A DNA stretch of 64,000 nucleotides from Sphingomonas sanxanigenens DSM 19645 = NX02 (GCF_000512205.2 NZ_CP006644.1:4540501-4604500); one strand, 5' to 3'; positions 44,612-54,143 are shown, numbered from the stretch's first letter. The notes: generated by a model not told the origin, from the letters alone. Numbers and translations are program-made.

Positions 44612-46765
44612 TCAGGTGACGGTGGCCGTCACGGGCCCGGCAATGGCGCCCGGCACATCGTCATCGGAGAAGGGCTGCACCCACCATGAGCGCACACCCG
44701 CCGCCACGACATGGTTGAACGCCCCATCGGCACCAAGCCCGCCGCGAAGTTCGCCCGAGACGGCGACGGCGTCCTCGAAATCGGTCGTCGTGGCGGAGTA
44801 GACGACCACATAGTCGAAATTGCTGGTGGTCGGGTTGCGCCACGCGATGTCCGCCTCGCCGACGCCGGGCGTGGCGCTCAGGAAGGTCACCGGGCCCGGC
44901 GGCACATCCTCCGAGGCATAGCTCACCGGCCCCAGCACGAGCCGGTCACCGCGCTCGCCGTCAACCACATAGGAGACCGCGGCATAATAGTCGGTATCGA
45001 CCGCCACGCCGGCCAGCTCCGCGCGCGTCGCGGTCTGCCCGCCCGTGGAAATCAGCGTCCAGTCGTCATCGACATCGGGGTCCGGCGCCGATCCGCTGGC
45101 AAATTCGAATGTGATCGATGAGGCATAGTCGTCATCGGCGGCGCCGGTGATCACCAGGGTGTTGCCAACGAGCGCGACTGACCAGGCACCGGCGCCGGGC
45201 GCCCCGATGCCGCCCGGCACATCGGGATTCACGGCCACGCTCTTGTCGTCCAGCTCGTCGAGCGCAGCGTTCCAGTCCGCGAAGTCCGCGGAGACCTGCC
45301 GGAGCGACAGGGTGTTCCTCCATTCGCGGCCGAGCTGATCGCTCTCCACCCGCATCAGCATGGTGCCGCCGTAGCGGGCGGAGTTCCACAGCAGCCAGTC
45401 GCCATGTTCTACGCCCGCGAAGCGCGGCGGCAGCACGATCGAACGGCGCTTCCACAACCTGCCCAGACGGCGCGCCATCTCGGCGACCCGCTGCGCCTGC
45501 GTGCCCGACGTCACCAGATCCAGCGCGGGCGTCACCTCGCGCGGGCCCTTGTCGGCGATCACGTCAGCGGTGGAGCGGCGCACCGGCGCCCCGTGCAGCT
45601 TGTATTTCTGCGAAGGCTCGATGTAGCGGGCCGCCACGGTGTTGACCCAGTCATTGTCCGTGCGGGTCGGCACGTCGCGCCGCGTCACCTGCGTGCCGAC
45701 GACGAGATCGTCATCGGTGATCGACCATACCGGCGACTTGGCGTGGCCGGGCTCAACCTCCACGCTGCCCTCGCGCTCGATCAGCACACCGCCGCACGCC
45801 GACGCGAACATCAGCTCGACGTCGACGAACTCCTGATCCGCGGACCACTGGCCGTTGGCACGATAGCGCGGCTCGGTTCCGCCAGCTTTCAGGGCGACAG
45901 GCTCATCGCAGATGTTCGCATAGAAGGCGACATGCTCGGGCGGCGCCTCCACCGCCGTGAGCCCGCGGCCGAGCAGCAGCATGTCGGGTTCGTCCACCCG
46001 GTCGCCGGCATAGATGCCGCGGGCCCAGGTGTAGCGACAGTCGATCAGGTTGTCGGACCATTCCCGCGTCTCCGGATCATCCCAGCGGTGCGCGCCGCTG
46101 CCGCCCGCCACCGTCGAATCGTCGCGCGCCGAATAGACCTGCAGGCCCTTCACCACCCACAGGAACTGCGGGCGGCCCGACGTCCACACCGGATCCTTGG
46201 CGTCGGACTTGTCGGCCTTGTAGCCGACCACGACATAGGAAACGCCGCGCCCGCGGTCGTTCGCGGTCCATGTCGGCTGTCCCGCCAGCGCGTGCCCGGC
46301 CGGGAATACCGGCGCGGTCGTCAGCACGTAGGAAGGAACCGCCTGGTCCCATGTGCCCGGTCGCCAAAAGACCTGCAGTTGCTCCTTATAGCCAGCGACC
46401 ATACCATCGCCGGCGAAGGCGACATACTGATCGTTGACGTAAAATCCCTCGAGCGCCTCGCACCGATGGTCAGCAAGCGCGATAATGAGCACCGTCCAGT
46501 CAGTGCCGTACTTTCCGCCATGATTGTAAGCGTCGACCAGCGATCCCGCTACGGCGGCCTTGCCGAAAATCCCTGATCTCGCAACCTCACCAATTTGTGC
46601 CGTGGTAGGTTGTGCGCGTGGCGCCTTTTGGCCCGGCGACAAAGCAATCGCCGCTACGCTGGTCCAGAACAGGTTGCCACCCGCAAGCGCAAGTTGCGGG
46701 TTGCCAATGATAACGCCGATGCCGGCGATCGCAGCGCCGGCGATGGCGCGAACCACCTTTCCCAT
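44612..46765 (-). CDS. Phage tail-tip / host-specificity protein
   Basis: 717 aa. Hydrophobic N-terminus (MGKVVRAIAGAAIAGIGVII), central tail-tip region (TDWTVLIIALADHRCEALEG; NVNDQYV area) and a fibronectin-III-like C-terminus (PPGPVTFLSATPGVGEADIA). Equivalent to the gpJ/GTA-tail-protein position before the fibres. ATG 46765 overlaps the upstream stop (TGATG); TTG at 46771 is less likely. Confidence 0.8.
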   Translation of the reverse strand: MGKVVRAIAGAAIAGIGVIIGNPQLALAGGNLFWTSVAAIALSPGQKAPRAQPTTAQIGEVARSGIFGKAAVAGSLVDAYNHGGKYGTDWTVLIIALADHRCEALEGFYVNDQYVAFAGDGMVAGYKEQLQVFWRPGTWDQAVPSYVLTTAPVFPAGHALAGQPTWTANDRGRGVSYVVVGYKADKSDAKDPVWTSGRPQFLWVVKGLQVYSARDDSTVAGGSGAHRWDDPETREWSDNLIDCRYTWARGIYAGDRVDEPDMLLLGRGLTAVEAPPEHVAFYANICDEPVALKAGGTEPRYRANGQWSADQEFVDVELMFASACGGVLIEREGSVEVEPGHAKSPVWSITDDDLVVGTQVTRRDVPTRTDNDWVNTVAARYIEPSQKYKLHGAPVRRSTADVIADKGPREVTPALDLVTSGTQAQRVAEMARRLGRLWKRRSIVLPPRFAGVEHGDWLLWNSARYGGTMLMRVESDQLGREWRNTLSLRQVSADFADWNAALDELDDKSVAVNPDVPGGIGAPGAGAWSVALVGNTLVITGAADDDYASSITFEFASGSAPDPDVDDDWTLISTGGQTATRAELAGVAVDTDYYAAVSYVVDGERGDRLVLGPVSYASEDVPPGPVTFLSATPGVGEADIAWRNPTTSNFDYVVVYSATTTDFEDAVAVSGELRGGLGADGAFNHVVAAGVRSWWVQPFSDDDVPGAIAGPVTATVT

Positions 46766-47154
46766 CAGCAAATGCTCCAGGCGAGAACCATCGCCGATCT
46801 CGGCAGGCGGACGATGCCACTCTCGCCCGGGCCTGCAAGCGTCTCGCCCTCCACCAGCACCAGGCTGATCTCGCCATCGACACGGATTGCCGCCACGTCA
46901 CCGCGCAAAGCGCGCGCGGAGGCGACTGGCGTCAGCACGCTGTTGACGACCCCGTCGAGACCGCCATGGCTGCGGATCACACGCAGCGCCCCGCGTGCCG
47001 TCGCCCAGCTGATGCCCGGCAGCACGTCGCGACCAGTCTGCGCCTCAATGCCGAGCAGCACGAAGCTTCCGCAGTCGTTCCGCCGGCGCCCCCAATCGAA
47101 GGGCATCGCCTCACGTTCTGCCAGATAATGGCGAAGTGCCACCAGGTCGCGCAT
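46765..47154 (-). CDS. DUF6950-like tail assembly protein (NlpC/P60-type fold)
   Basis: 129 aa. RRRNDCGSFVLLG places a Cys at residue 28 as in NlpC/P60 or CHAP-like tail peptidases, followed by GGLDGVVNSVLTPV. Gene order before the tail tip matches the peptidase (gpK-like) slot. Peptidoglycan cleavage at entry is inferred. Confidence 0.7.
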   Translation of the reverse strand: MRDLVALRHYLAEREAMPFDWGRRRNDCGSFVLLGIEAQTGRDVLPGISWATARGALRVIRSHGGLDGVVNSVLTPVASARALRGDVAAIRVDGEISLVLVEGETLAGPGESGIVRLPRSAMVLAWSIC

Positions 47155-47164
47155 TCCTGCCCCC

Positions 47165-47749
47165 TTAGAAAGACGATCTGACGGCGGAACTGATTTTGCC
47201 TCCGAAGTAGATTTGCTTCTCGCCCGCATAGGCGGTGTGCTTGAAGAACCCGTCGTTCGGGTCGATCAGCCGCTGATCCGCATCGCTGCGCATCCGGCCA
47301 TTGTTCCGGCCGAGCCCGCGCGCCGCGCTCTCCACCTGCACGGTGATGGTCGACGTGCCGCCGATCGTCTCTTCCGCGACGATCTCGTCGACGCGGCCAC
47401 GCTTGTAGGGCCGGACATCGAGCAGGTTGCGGCCCGATCCGTCGAAGATCATGCGGTAGATCACGACGCCCACGCCCATGACCTCTTCGGCGTCCATCAG
47501 CGCGGCCGCTTCCGGATCGACGCCGGAGAGCGTCAGCGTGACATTCTGTTCCGAACCGCCGATCGCGCCGCCCGTCACCTCGGCGAGCGCGCGGTCGCCG
47601 AGACCATGGAAGGCGTCGCCGCCCATCTCGAACACGCCATAGCCGCCGAACACATGGATCGGCTCGACGCTGAAGAACGACACCGCCGCGGTGACGATCG
47701 CCTCGCCGCGCGCCATCGCCGCGACGGCCGAAACGCCGATCGTCTTCAT
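47165..47749 (-). CDS. Minor tail protein
   Basis: 194 aa, beta-rich (AIVTAAVSFFSVEPIHVFGG; GTSTITVQVESAARGLGRNN; EKQIYFGGK). The ATG at 47749 overlaps the previous stop. Occupies the position of the DUF2163/gpL-like distal tail component, but family identity is not certain. Confidence 0.7.
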   Translation of the reverse strand: MKTIGVSAVAAMARGEAIVTAAVSFFSVEPIHVFGGYGVFEMGGDAFHGLGDRALAEVTGGAIGGSEQNVTLTLSGVDPEAAALMDAEEVMGVGVVIYRMIFDGSGRNLLDVRPYKRGRVDEIVAEETIGGTSTITVQVESAARGLGRNNGRMRSDADQRLIDPNDGFFKHTAYAGEKQIYFGGKISSAVRSSF

Positions 47750-48393
47750 GCGATGATGTCCTGCACGGCCGCGATGCGGCTGCCGGCGCCGACGAAGGCC
47801 AACCCCTGATCCATCAGTTCGGTGTCGTCGGTCAGGATCCGCATCAGGCACGATGGCCGATAGAGCTGCACCGTCGCGGTGGGCGGCACGACCGCATGCA
47901 CCGCAGGCTCCACAGCGATCGTCACCGTCCCGCCGGCGTTGACCACACCAGGCTCCATGCTTCGCACCAGCGCGCGGCGATTGTCGCCCCACTCGAAGCC
48001 GACATAGTCCCGTGGCGAGAACACCTGCCCCCTCAGCAGCCCGCCGAGCGTCAGGTTGCAGGTGCCCCCGCTGTCGATCGACTCCGACCATGTCGTCGTC
48101 GTTTTCGTGTAGGGGCGCCCGTCCGCATGGAAGCGCGGCTCGGGCCGCGTCTGGTCATAGCCGAAGAACCGCTTCTGCGATCCGCGCAGGCTGTCCAGCC
48201 AGGCGGTCAGTTCGTCGTCGTCGCGGAACGCCATGTTGTTGAACGACAGCCGCATCATCCACAGCGGCCAGCCCGCCGTCACCCCGCCGATGACGCCGGT
48301 GCGCTCGGGCGAGAGATAGTCCACCCGTTCCAGCGTCAGGCGACCGGCCATCCCGGTAAGCTCGGGCATCGGCCGGGGATAGGTGATCGCCAT
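47746..48393 (-). CDS. Distal tail-type minor tail protein
   Basis: 215 aa: MAITYPRPMPELTGMAGRLT, WMMRLSFNNMAFRDDDELTA and FEWGDNRRALVRSMEPG are typical of phage distal-tail/gpM-like proteins. It directly follows the tape measure gene, as in many siphophages. Confidence 0.7.
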   Translation of the reverse strand: MAITYPRPMPELTGMAGRLTLERVDYLSPERTGVIGGVTAGWPLWMMRLSFNNMAFRDDDELTAWLDSLRGSQKRFFGYDQTRPEPRFHADGRPYTKTTTTWSESIDSGGTCNLTLGGLLRGQVFSPRDYVGFEWGDNRRALVRSMEPGVVNAGGTVTIAVEPAVHAVVPPTATVQLYRPSCLMRILTDDTELMDQGLAFVGAGSRIAAVQDIIA

Positions 48394-51300
48394 TACCAGA
48401 AGCGCCTTTCCTTGCCCTTGCTGGCGACCTGGATCACCATGCCCGGCAGGTTCTGCTCGAACTGGTCGAGCCGGGCGCTCATCGCGGTCACCGCCTCGGG
48501 GCTGGCGCCGCGGAAGTCGGCATTGATCATGACGGATGGCCGCCGGCCCATGTCATTCGTCGGGGTCACGCTCAACATCTCGCCGCGGCTCACCCGCGCC
48601 AGCGGAATACCATTCATCGACAGCGTATTCCGGTCGAGACCCGACAACCCCTTGATCAAGCCGCCACCGCCGCTCGCCCAGCCCGAAAGAGACCAATTGC
48701 CTGCGGTTGCCGCGCTTGACTGCGCGATAGCGGTAGGACTGGGCGATGCGCCGCCGCCGAACGCGGCGCCAAGAGCACTGCCGACGCCGCTCAGGAAGCC
48801 GCCGACCCCGCTGCCGTTCGATGCGGCGAGGATGGCCTGCTGCGCTACGATCCGCAGAAGCATGCCGAGCGTCTCGCCCAGCGCGCCGTTCACGCCGAGC
48901 ACCTTCTGCGCGATGCCGGCAAAGCTGTCCTCGATCGCCTTCAGCCGGTTGACCGCCATTTCCTCGAGCTGCTCGTTGATCTCCCCGATCGTGCTCGGGA
49001 TGTTGTCGAGATAGCTTTCCAGCGGGCCGGCCGTGTCCCGCCTCGTGCGCTCGCGCTGGTTGCGCTGGATCTCGTCGAGTTGATCGATGCGCGTCTGCGC
49101 GATCTCTTTTTCCCAATCGTCGGCGCTCGTCGAGTTGCGGATCTTAATGAGTTCGTCGCGCTCATTCTTCTGCTGCGCCTCCAGCATGCGCATCTCGATT
49201 TCGCGACGCTCAGCCGCGGTGCGCGCCAGATCGAGCCGCGACCGCAGCAGGTCCGTCTCCGCATCTACCATCGCCCGTTTGATGCGCAGCGCCTGTTCGT
49301 CGAGCTCGCGATCCCATTCGCGCGCGTGCAGCTGCGCCTGCAACTCCCGGAGCATCGCATTGCGCAGCTTCAGTTCCTCGCCGGCCTTCGGCGTCAGTTC
49401 CTTGCGCTTGACCTTCTCGTCGATCTCCGCGTCATAGGCCTCCAGATCGTTGACGGCGCGCTTCTGCGCGATGAGCAGGCGGTCTTCGAGGTTGGTCGCC
49501 AACTCCTGCTGCATATCGAGGATCCGATCCTCGATGCGGCTCAACTCGTCGTCATAGTTGCGGCGGCGGTCCTCATCGGTAGGTCCGCTCCGCCCTTTCT
49601 TCTTTTTCTTGTCGTCACCGATGGCCGGGCGCGGCTTGGCATTCGCGGCCAGGAACCCGCCGATCGCAGAACCTGCCGCTGCGCCGGCCGCGTCACCGGA
49701 CTGGCCGGTGCCGCCATCGCCGCCCAGCCCCATCCGCTTCTTCAGCGCGACATAGGCGTCGCCGATTTCCTTCGCCGCCCACTTGGCGAACTCGACCAGC
49801 GGCCCGAACGCCTTCACGAGCCACTTCTCGACCTCGCCATATACCCATTGCGCGGTGCTCGCGATCTCGGGGAACTGGTTGTTGAAGGCGGAGACGATGG
49901 CATCGACGATCGCCGAAAACCCGCTGGCCAGCTTGCCGAACTCGTCCACCAGCCACTTTTTCGCGCTGCCATAGACTGAACGCAGCGACGCCTCCGCCTC
50001 CTTCGAGAACACGCCGAGCGAATCGATCCAGCCGCCAGCGACGGCATCGACGACGGCGCCGGCCGCAGTCCACGCCTTCGCCCAATCACCGGTCAGCAGG
50101 CCGGTGACGACGTCGACAAGGCCGCTGATCGCCTCCACCACATAACGGATGGTGATCAGCACCAGCTCGAACGCCTTGACGAGCTGCTGACCGGTCTCGC
50201 TGACGAACAGCGCCATGACCGTGCTGACGACGTCGAACAGCACCTCGATCGCGCCGATCAGCCACGTGATCGCGGTGCCGACGGGGCCGTTCGCCAGCTT
50301 CCCGAACAACTCCGCCAGCGCTGCGAAGATCTGATGCAGCCGCGGACCCAGCGTTGCCTGCATCGCCTGCCACAGCTGATCGAGAACGGGTATGATGTAG
50401 TCGCGGAACAGAAGGAAGGTCGATACGACGACGGCGACCGGTCCGGCCAGCCGCTTAAGCACAACCGAGGCGATGCTTACCAGCCCCTGGATAGAGACAA
50501 GACGGACAGCGACGATGCCGAGCGTGGTGGCGAGCGTCTGCAGCGGCGCGATCAGATACGACAGGATCGAGCCGAACACGCCGAACGTCGACATGATCCA
50601 CCGTGCGGTGAAGAACACCACCAGCCCCTTGATCACCACCAGCAGCGGGCCCAGCGCCGCGGCAAACGCGACGACGGCGGCGATCACGCGGTGCGTCGTC
50701 TCCGACAGGTTCGAAAACCATGTCACCAGTCGGGTGAGCAGCGTCACCAGCTTCTCGGCGAAGGGCAGCAGGATCTTGCCGATCTTGACCGACAACTCCT
50801 CGAATTGCGAGCGCAGCGCGCGCACCTGGTTCTCATAGCTGCCGGCGGTGCGGGTCGCGTCGCCCTGCGCGGTGACGGTCTCCCGCAGGATGATGTTCGC
50901 GCGCGCAAGGATCTTCGCCTGTTCGGAGACATCCTTCGTCGTCTTCGCCGCGCCCATGCTGACCGCTTCCTGCGCGACGGCCGCTTCGGTCAGGAACACG
51001 CCGAAATCGCGGATCGGCTCGCTCTCGCCCTGCAGCGCGGAGCGCAGCTTCATCAGCGCCACGTCACCGGTGACGTTGTAGAAGCTAGACAGATCCTGCG
51101 TCAGCAGCGCGAACTGCTTCGACAGGCCCGCCGCTGCCTCTCCCGTCGGCGCCGCCACGCGGAACATCTGCTGGAAGGCTAGCGCGCCCTGCTGCAGTTC
51201 GTAGGTCGATCGGCCGATCGCATCGCCCGTGCGCTCCGCCCAGGCTTCGACGTCGTCCGCCATCTTGCCGAAGGTATATTCGAACGCACTCTGCATCTCC

Positions 51301-51536
51301 GCGACGCTGGACGCCGCGTTGACCGCCATCCGGGCCGAAAGGGCCGCCGGCAGCGTTATCGCCACCGTCATCCGGGCGCTGATCCGGTTGATGGAATCGT
51401 TCAGCCGGGCGAACTGCGCTTCGACACGGCCGGCGAACGCCGCAAGCGAACGCTGCGCCTGTACGAGGCCGCCGAGGAAACTGGAGCTGTCGAGGCTGAG
51501 GCTGATGCGCAGCCCGCCGATCTCGGTTGTTGCCAC
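48393..51536 (-). CDS. Tail tape measure protein
   Basis: 1047 aa. Opens ATTEIGGLRISLSLDSSSFLG, then helical regions with several hydrophobic stretches (residues about 260-510) and a long charged coiled coil (about 650-860) before a Gly/Ser-rich end. Length sets the tail length. The GTG at 51536 with AAGGAA 8 nt upstream is preferred over the ATG at 51584. Confidence 0.88.
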   Translation of the reverse strand: MATTEIGGLRISLSLDSSSFLGGLVQAQRSLAAFAGRVEAQFARLNDSINRISARMTVAITLPAALSARMAVNAASSVAEMQSAFEYTFGKMADDVEAWAERTGDAIGRSTYELQQGALAFQQMFRVAAPTGEAAAGLSKQFALLTQDLSSFYNVTGDVALMKLRSALQGESEPIRDFGVFLTEAAVAQEAVSMGAAKTTKDVSEQAKILARANIILRETVTAQGDATRTAGSYENQVRALRSQFEELSVKIGKILLPFAEKLVTLLTRLVTWFSNLSETTHRVIAAVVAFAAALGPLLVVIKGLVVFFTARWIMSTFGVFGSILSYLIAPLQTLATTLGIVAVRLVSIQGLVSIASVVLKRLAGPVAVVVSTFLLFRDYIIPVLDQLWQAMQATLGPRLHQIFAALAELFGKLANGPVGTAITWLIGAIEVLFDVVSTVMALFVSETGQQLVKAFELVLITIRYVVEAISGLVDVVTGLLTGDWAKAWTAAGAVVDAVAGGWIDSLGVFSKEAEASLRSVYGSAKKWLVDEFGKLASGFSAIVDAIVSAFNNQFPEIASTAQWVYGEVEKWLVKAFGPLVEFAKWAAKEIGDAYVALKKRMGLGGDGGTGQSGDAAGAAAGSAIGGFLAANAKPRPAIGDDKKKKKGRSGPTDEDRRRNYDDELSRIEDRILDMQQELATNLEDRLLIAQKRAVNDLEAYDAEIDEKVKRKELTPKAGEELKLRNAMLRELQAQLHAREWDRELDEQALRIKRAMVDAETDLLRSRLDLARTAAERREIEMRMLEAQQKNERDELIKIRNSTSADDWEKEIAQTRIDQLDEIQRNQRERTRRDTAGPLESYLDNIPSTIGEINEQLEEMAVNRLKAIEDSFAGIAQKVLGVNGALGETLGMLLRIVAQQAILAASNGSGVGGFLSGVGSALGAAFGGGASPSPTAIAQSSAATAGNWSLSGWASGGGGLIKGLSGLDRNTLSMNGIPLARVSRGEMLSVTPTNDMGRRPSVMINADFRGASPEAVTAMSARLDQFEQNLPGMVIQVASKGKERRFW

Positions 51537-51633
51537 CGGCTCGGTTCCTTCGATCTGGATGGTACAGGGCCACGCGTTGAACAAGCCGATCGCGGGGCGT
51601 AGAACCGCATTGGCTCAGGCAGGGAGGTGGCGG

Positions 51634-52020
51634 ATGTTGGGTGGTGCAGCGACGGCGGCGGTGATGACGTTCAATTTGGTCTGCGCCGGCACTGTGACGA
51701 CAACATCATTCGCGGAAACAAAATCCGCTCCCTATCGGAGCGAATATCGGGTCGATCTGAATATGAATCGGTGGTGCGAGACCGATTGTAAGGCCATTCA
51801 CACTATCGCGGCCGTTCAACCCGCACAGATTACCCTGACCGAGAAGAAAGGTGAGGGGCGCTTCGACGCTTCGGTTTCGAACTTCATCAATAGGGAGACA
51901 GGAGCGCACTTCGGCTTGGTGCGTAGTGGCTACGGCCGAAGTGCTGTGGGTATGAAGTACGAGGGCACCTGCACCCCAGCCCCCTTCACCGGCTTTCCCG
52001 ACTTCAAGACGAAGTTTTAG
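51634..52020 (+). CDS. Exported moron protein, opposite to the late operon
   Basis: 128 aa with a signal-peptide-like N-terminus (MLGGAATAAVMTFNLVCAGT) and a mature part rich in Thr/Lys and with three Cys (NMNRWCETDCKAIH; EGTCTPAPF). RBS GGGAGGTGG 3 nt before the ATG. It is the only well-supported rightward gene in the structural region and converges on the chaperone gene with a 17-nt overlap. A moron, probably expressed in the lysogen. No family recognised. Confidence 0.65.
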   Translation: MLGGAATAAVMTFNLVCAGTVTTTSFAETKSAPYRSEYRVDLNMNRWCETDCKAIHTIAAVQPAQITLTEKKGEGRFDASVSNFINRETGAHFGLVRSGYGRSAVGMKYEGTCTPAPFTGFPDFKTKF

Positions 52021-52420
52021 CCGCCCGCTTCAACAGCGCCCCCCATGCGCGCAGGTTGGCATTCAACTCGACCTCGCTCTGCGGTTTCGCGACCGGCTTG
52101 GGTTTCAGCCCCATCAGGCGTTCGAGCTTCGGATATTTGTTCGGGGCGTTGGTCCCGATGCCGGTGAGCAGGCCCGCATGCCAGACGATCCAGCCCGCGA
52201 TCTCATAGAGGCGCTCGTTCGCCGAGCGGCGCCCCTTCATCACCGCGGAGAAGGATCGCGGCGTCTGCGTCCAGAAGGCATCGGGCGCGAAACCCTCCGC
52301 CGACCATTCCGCGATCAGCGCTTCCCAGCTCCACGCCGCGTCTCCGCCCGCGGCGCGCCGTTCTGAGGGTCCGGCGCGGGCATCGCTGCTTCGAACAGCT
52401 TGCCGAGCACCTCCCCGATC
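52004..52420 (-). CDS. Tail chaperone T-frame, reached by -1 frameshift (gpGT-like)
   Basis: The -1 frame of the tail chaperone gene reads AAWSWEALIAEWSAEGFAPD AFWTQTPRSFSAVMKGRR and continues to KTSS. It is open from 52420, has no ATG/GTG/TTG before about 52243, and encodes the rcc01693/gpT-type domain. Expression by programmed frameshift from the G gene (52315-52674) is inferred; the open frame is given here. Confidence 0.5.
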   Translation of the reverse strand, partial: DRGGARQAVRSSDARAGPSERRAAGGDAAWSWEALIAEWSAEGFAPDAFWTQTPRSFSAVMKGRRSANERLYEIAGWIVWHAGLLTGIGTNAPNKYPKLERLMGLKPKPVAKPQSEVELNANLRAWGALLKRAAKTSS

Positions 52421-52674
52421 TCATCCTGATCGACGACCGACAGCAACTCGCCAGCCTGCCGCTCGGTCGTGCCGGGATGATGGTGCTGCAGGCACGCGCA
52501 GACGAGCGCGCGGAGGAGGGTCGCGGAGGGGTTCTTCGACAGCGCCGGCCCAAGCTGCTGGATGCCCAGGCCGGTGCTGGTCTCGATATCGCAGAACGTG
52601 TTGAAGTCGAGCCGGAGGGTGAGCTCCCGGTCTTCAACCTTGATCGTCGCCTCACCGCGCATCTTGTTCGCCAT
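52315..52674 (-). CDS. Tail assembly chaperone (gpG-like / GTA gp10-like)
   Basis: 119 aa: MANKMRGEATIKVEDRELTL, FNTFCDIETSTGLGIQQLG and the final RAETRRGAGKR. Located between tail tube and tape measure like lambda gpG. The last 105 nt overlap the -1 frame that carries the T-like domain. Confidence 0.78.
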   Translation of the reverse strand: MANKMRGEATIKVEDRELTLRLDFNTFCDIETSTGLGIQQLGPALSKNPSATLLRALVCACLQHHHPGTTERQAGELLSVVDQDEIGEVLGKLFEAAMPAPDPQNGAPRAETRRGAGKR

Positions 52675-52676
52675 GA

Positions 52677-53117
52677 TCAGGGCTCCTCGGGCTGCGCCGC
52701 CTGTTCAACGGCGCCGCTCACCTTGCCGGTGATTGTCGCCTGGCGAACGCCGTCGATCGGTGCGTCGTCGGGCTCATAGGATGTTAGGATCACCATACCC
52801 TCGTTATCCTCGAGCGCGCCGGCGGGGCCCTTCGTCACGATGTTGAACGCCCGCTTCTCGCGCGAGACGAGATGCTCGAGCAGCAGGTCGTCGGTCGCGG
52901 AGCCCGGCTCGTAATGGATCGTCGCCGAAAGTTCGCCGGGGTCGGCGAGCGCGGCGATGAACTCGCGGATGCCATCGGCGCTGTCATGCGTCGTGGTATC
53001 CACCGTCTCCACGGTCAGGTTCGGGCGGTTGACGTTGAGCAGGCCGTTGACCTTGGTCAGCACGCCGGCCCCATTGGTCAGGTACAGCGCGGTACCCAAC
53101 CCCAGAACACCAGTCAT
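52677..53117 (-). CDS. Major tail tube protein
   Basis: 146 aa, beta-barrel-like (MTGVLGLGTALYLTNGAGVL; PNLTVETVDTTTHDSADGIR; GKVSGAVEQ). Starts 2 nt before the chaperone gene and follows the DUF3168 gene in the usual siphophage order. Forms the stacked tail rings. Confidence 0.85.
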   Translation of the reverse strand: MTGVLGLGTALYLTNGAGVLTKVNGLLNVNRPNLTVETVDTTTHDSADGIREFIAALADPGELSATIHYEPGSATDDLLLEHLVSREKRAFNIVTKGPAGALEDNEGMVILTSYEPDDAPIDGVRQATITGKVSGAVEQAAQPEEP

Positions 53118-53130
53118 AATTCACGTCCTC

Positions 53131-53529
53131 TCAGCTTTGAGGTTTCCACCACACGAAAAAATCCTGGCTGACGCGGTAGGCCTTGCCCCCGCCGGGAATG
53201 TCGGTGATCGGCATGTCCCGTTCAGAATCGAGGAACCCGGCATCGAACCGGATGCCACCCACGATCGCGGGAAGCTCCACCGCAGCCGTCACCTGCCGCG
53301 AGACCAGCTTCGCGTCCTCGTAGCTGGCTCCCCAACTGTCGAACTGGACCCGGGGCCCGTAGAAGCCCGACGGACCGTCCTGCGTGTATGTCCGGTTCGG
53401 CGAGATGACCTGCAGCGTCAGCGCCGGCAGCGGCGTGCCCTCCGGCCGCACCAGCGGCCACACGCGCTCGCCGACAATGTTAGCGATGCCGGCGAACGCC
53501 AGCAGCCGCGCGATCAGCGCCTCTTCCAT
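53131..53529 (-). CDS. DUF3168 tail completion/terminator protein
   Basis: 132 aa: MEEALIARLLAFAGIANIVG, PALTLQVISPNRTYTQDGPS and the C-terminal RVSQDFFVWWKP fit DUF3168 (gp17/neck-tail interface family). Between HK97-gp10 and tail tube genes as expected. Confidence 0.82.
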   Translation of the reverse strand: MEEALIARLLAFAGIANIVGERVWPLVRPEGTPLPALTLQVISPNRTYTQDGPSGFYGPRVQFDSWGASYEDAKLVSRQVTAAVELPAIVGGIRFDAGFLDSERDMPITDIPGGGKAYRVSQDFFVWWKPQS

Positions 53530-53532
53530 CGA

Positions 53533-53967
53533 TCACCCCTTCGCCGCCCTGGCGATGGCCGCAGCGAGATCGTTGCGGATGCGCGATTGCACCTGCCCCT
53601 TGGTCGAATCGAAGGCCGGGCGCATGAACGGCTGCGCAGCCGTCTTGACGGTCCCGTACTCCACCAGGTGACCGTACCAGCCGTCCGGTTTGCTGTTGCG
53701 CTGCGGGCCGATGTAAACGGTGACGGCGCCGCCAAGCCCCAGGGTAAGGCCCTGCCCATCATAACCGGCAATCGTGTCGCTGACCGTGATGCTGTCGCGC
53801 AGGTCGCCAGTATCGACGGGGACGAGATCGCGCGCCAGATCTGCGATGATCTCGCCGGCTTCCATGAGGATCTGCCACTGGATTTTCTCGCCGATCGCCT
53901 CGGGAAGCTGATCAAGCTTCCTCATCAGGCTGTCGAGGCCCTCGACCTCCGCCGTCAGGCGCTTCAC
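53533..53967 (-). CDS. HK97-gp10 family neck/head-tail protein
   Basis: 144 aa: EVEGLDSLMRKLDQLPEAIG, LVPVDTGDLRDSI and YGHLVEYGTVKTAAQPFMRP AF are family hallmarks. Start GTG at 53967 (GTGA overlap with the upstream small gene). Confidence 0.85.
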   Translation of the reverse strand: MKRLTAEVEGLDSLMRKLDQLPEAIGEKIQWQILMEAGEIIADLARDLVPVDTGDLRDSITVSDTIAGYDGQGLTLGLGGAVTVYIGPQRNSKPDGWYGHLVEYGTVKTAAQPFMRPAFDSTKGQVQSRIRNDLAAAIARAAKG

Positions 53968-54143
53968 GTGTCGCGTCGATCCACGATATCGACCTCGACA
54001 CGGCACCCGAACACCATCGCGGCGAGCATGAGGATGCGGGTGCCGATCCAGATGCGAACCGCCAGCCTCTTCATGCCGGTCAGCTTGGTCGTCAGCGTCA
54101 ATCCGCGCATCGCGTCTGCTGGATTGACTTTAATCTGGCTCAT
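53964..54143 (-). CDS. Small inserted phage protein (59 aa)
   Basis: MSQIKVNPADAMRGLTLTTK start, hydrophobic middle (IWIGTRILMLAAMVFGC), ending VDRRDT. Overlaps both neighbours (TGATG and GTGA). Possibly a membrane peptide; not known from related head-tail cassettes. Confidence 0.55.
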   Translation of the reverse strand: MSQIKVNPADAMRGLTLTTKLTGMKRLAVRIWIGTRILMLAAMVFGCRVEVDIVDRRDT

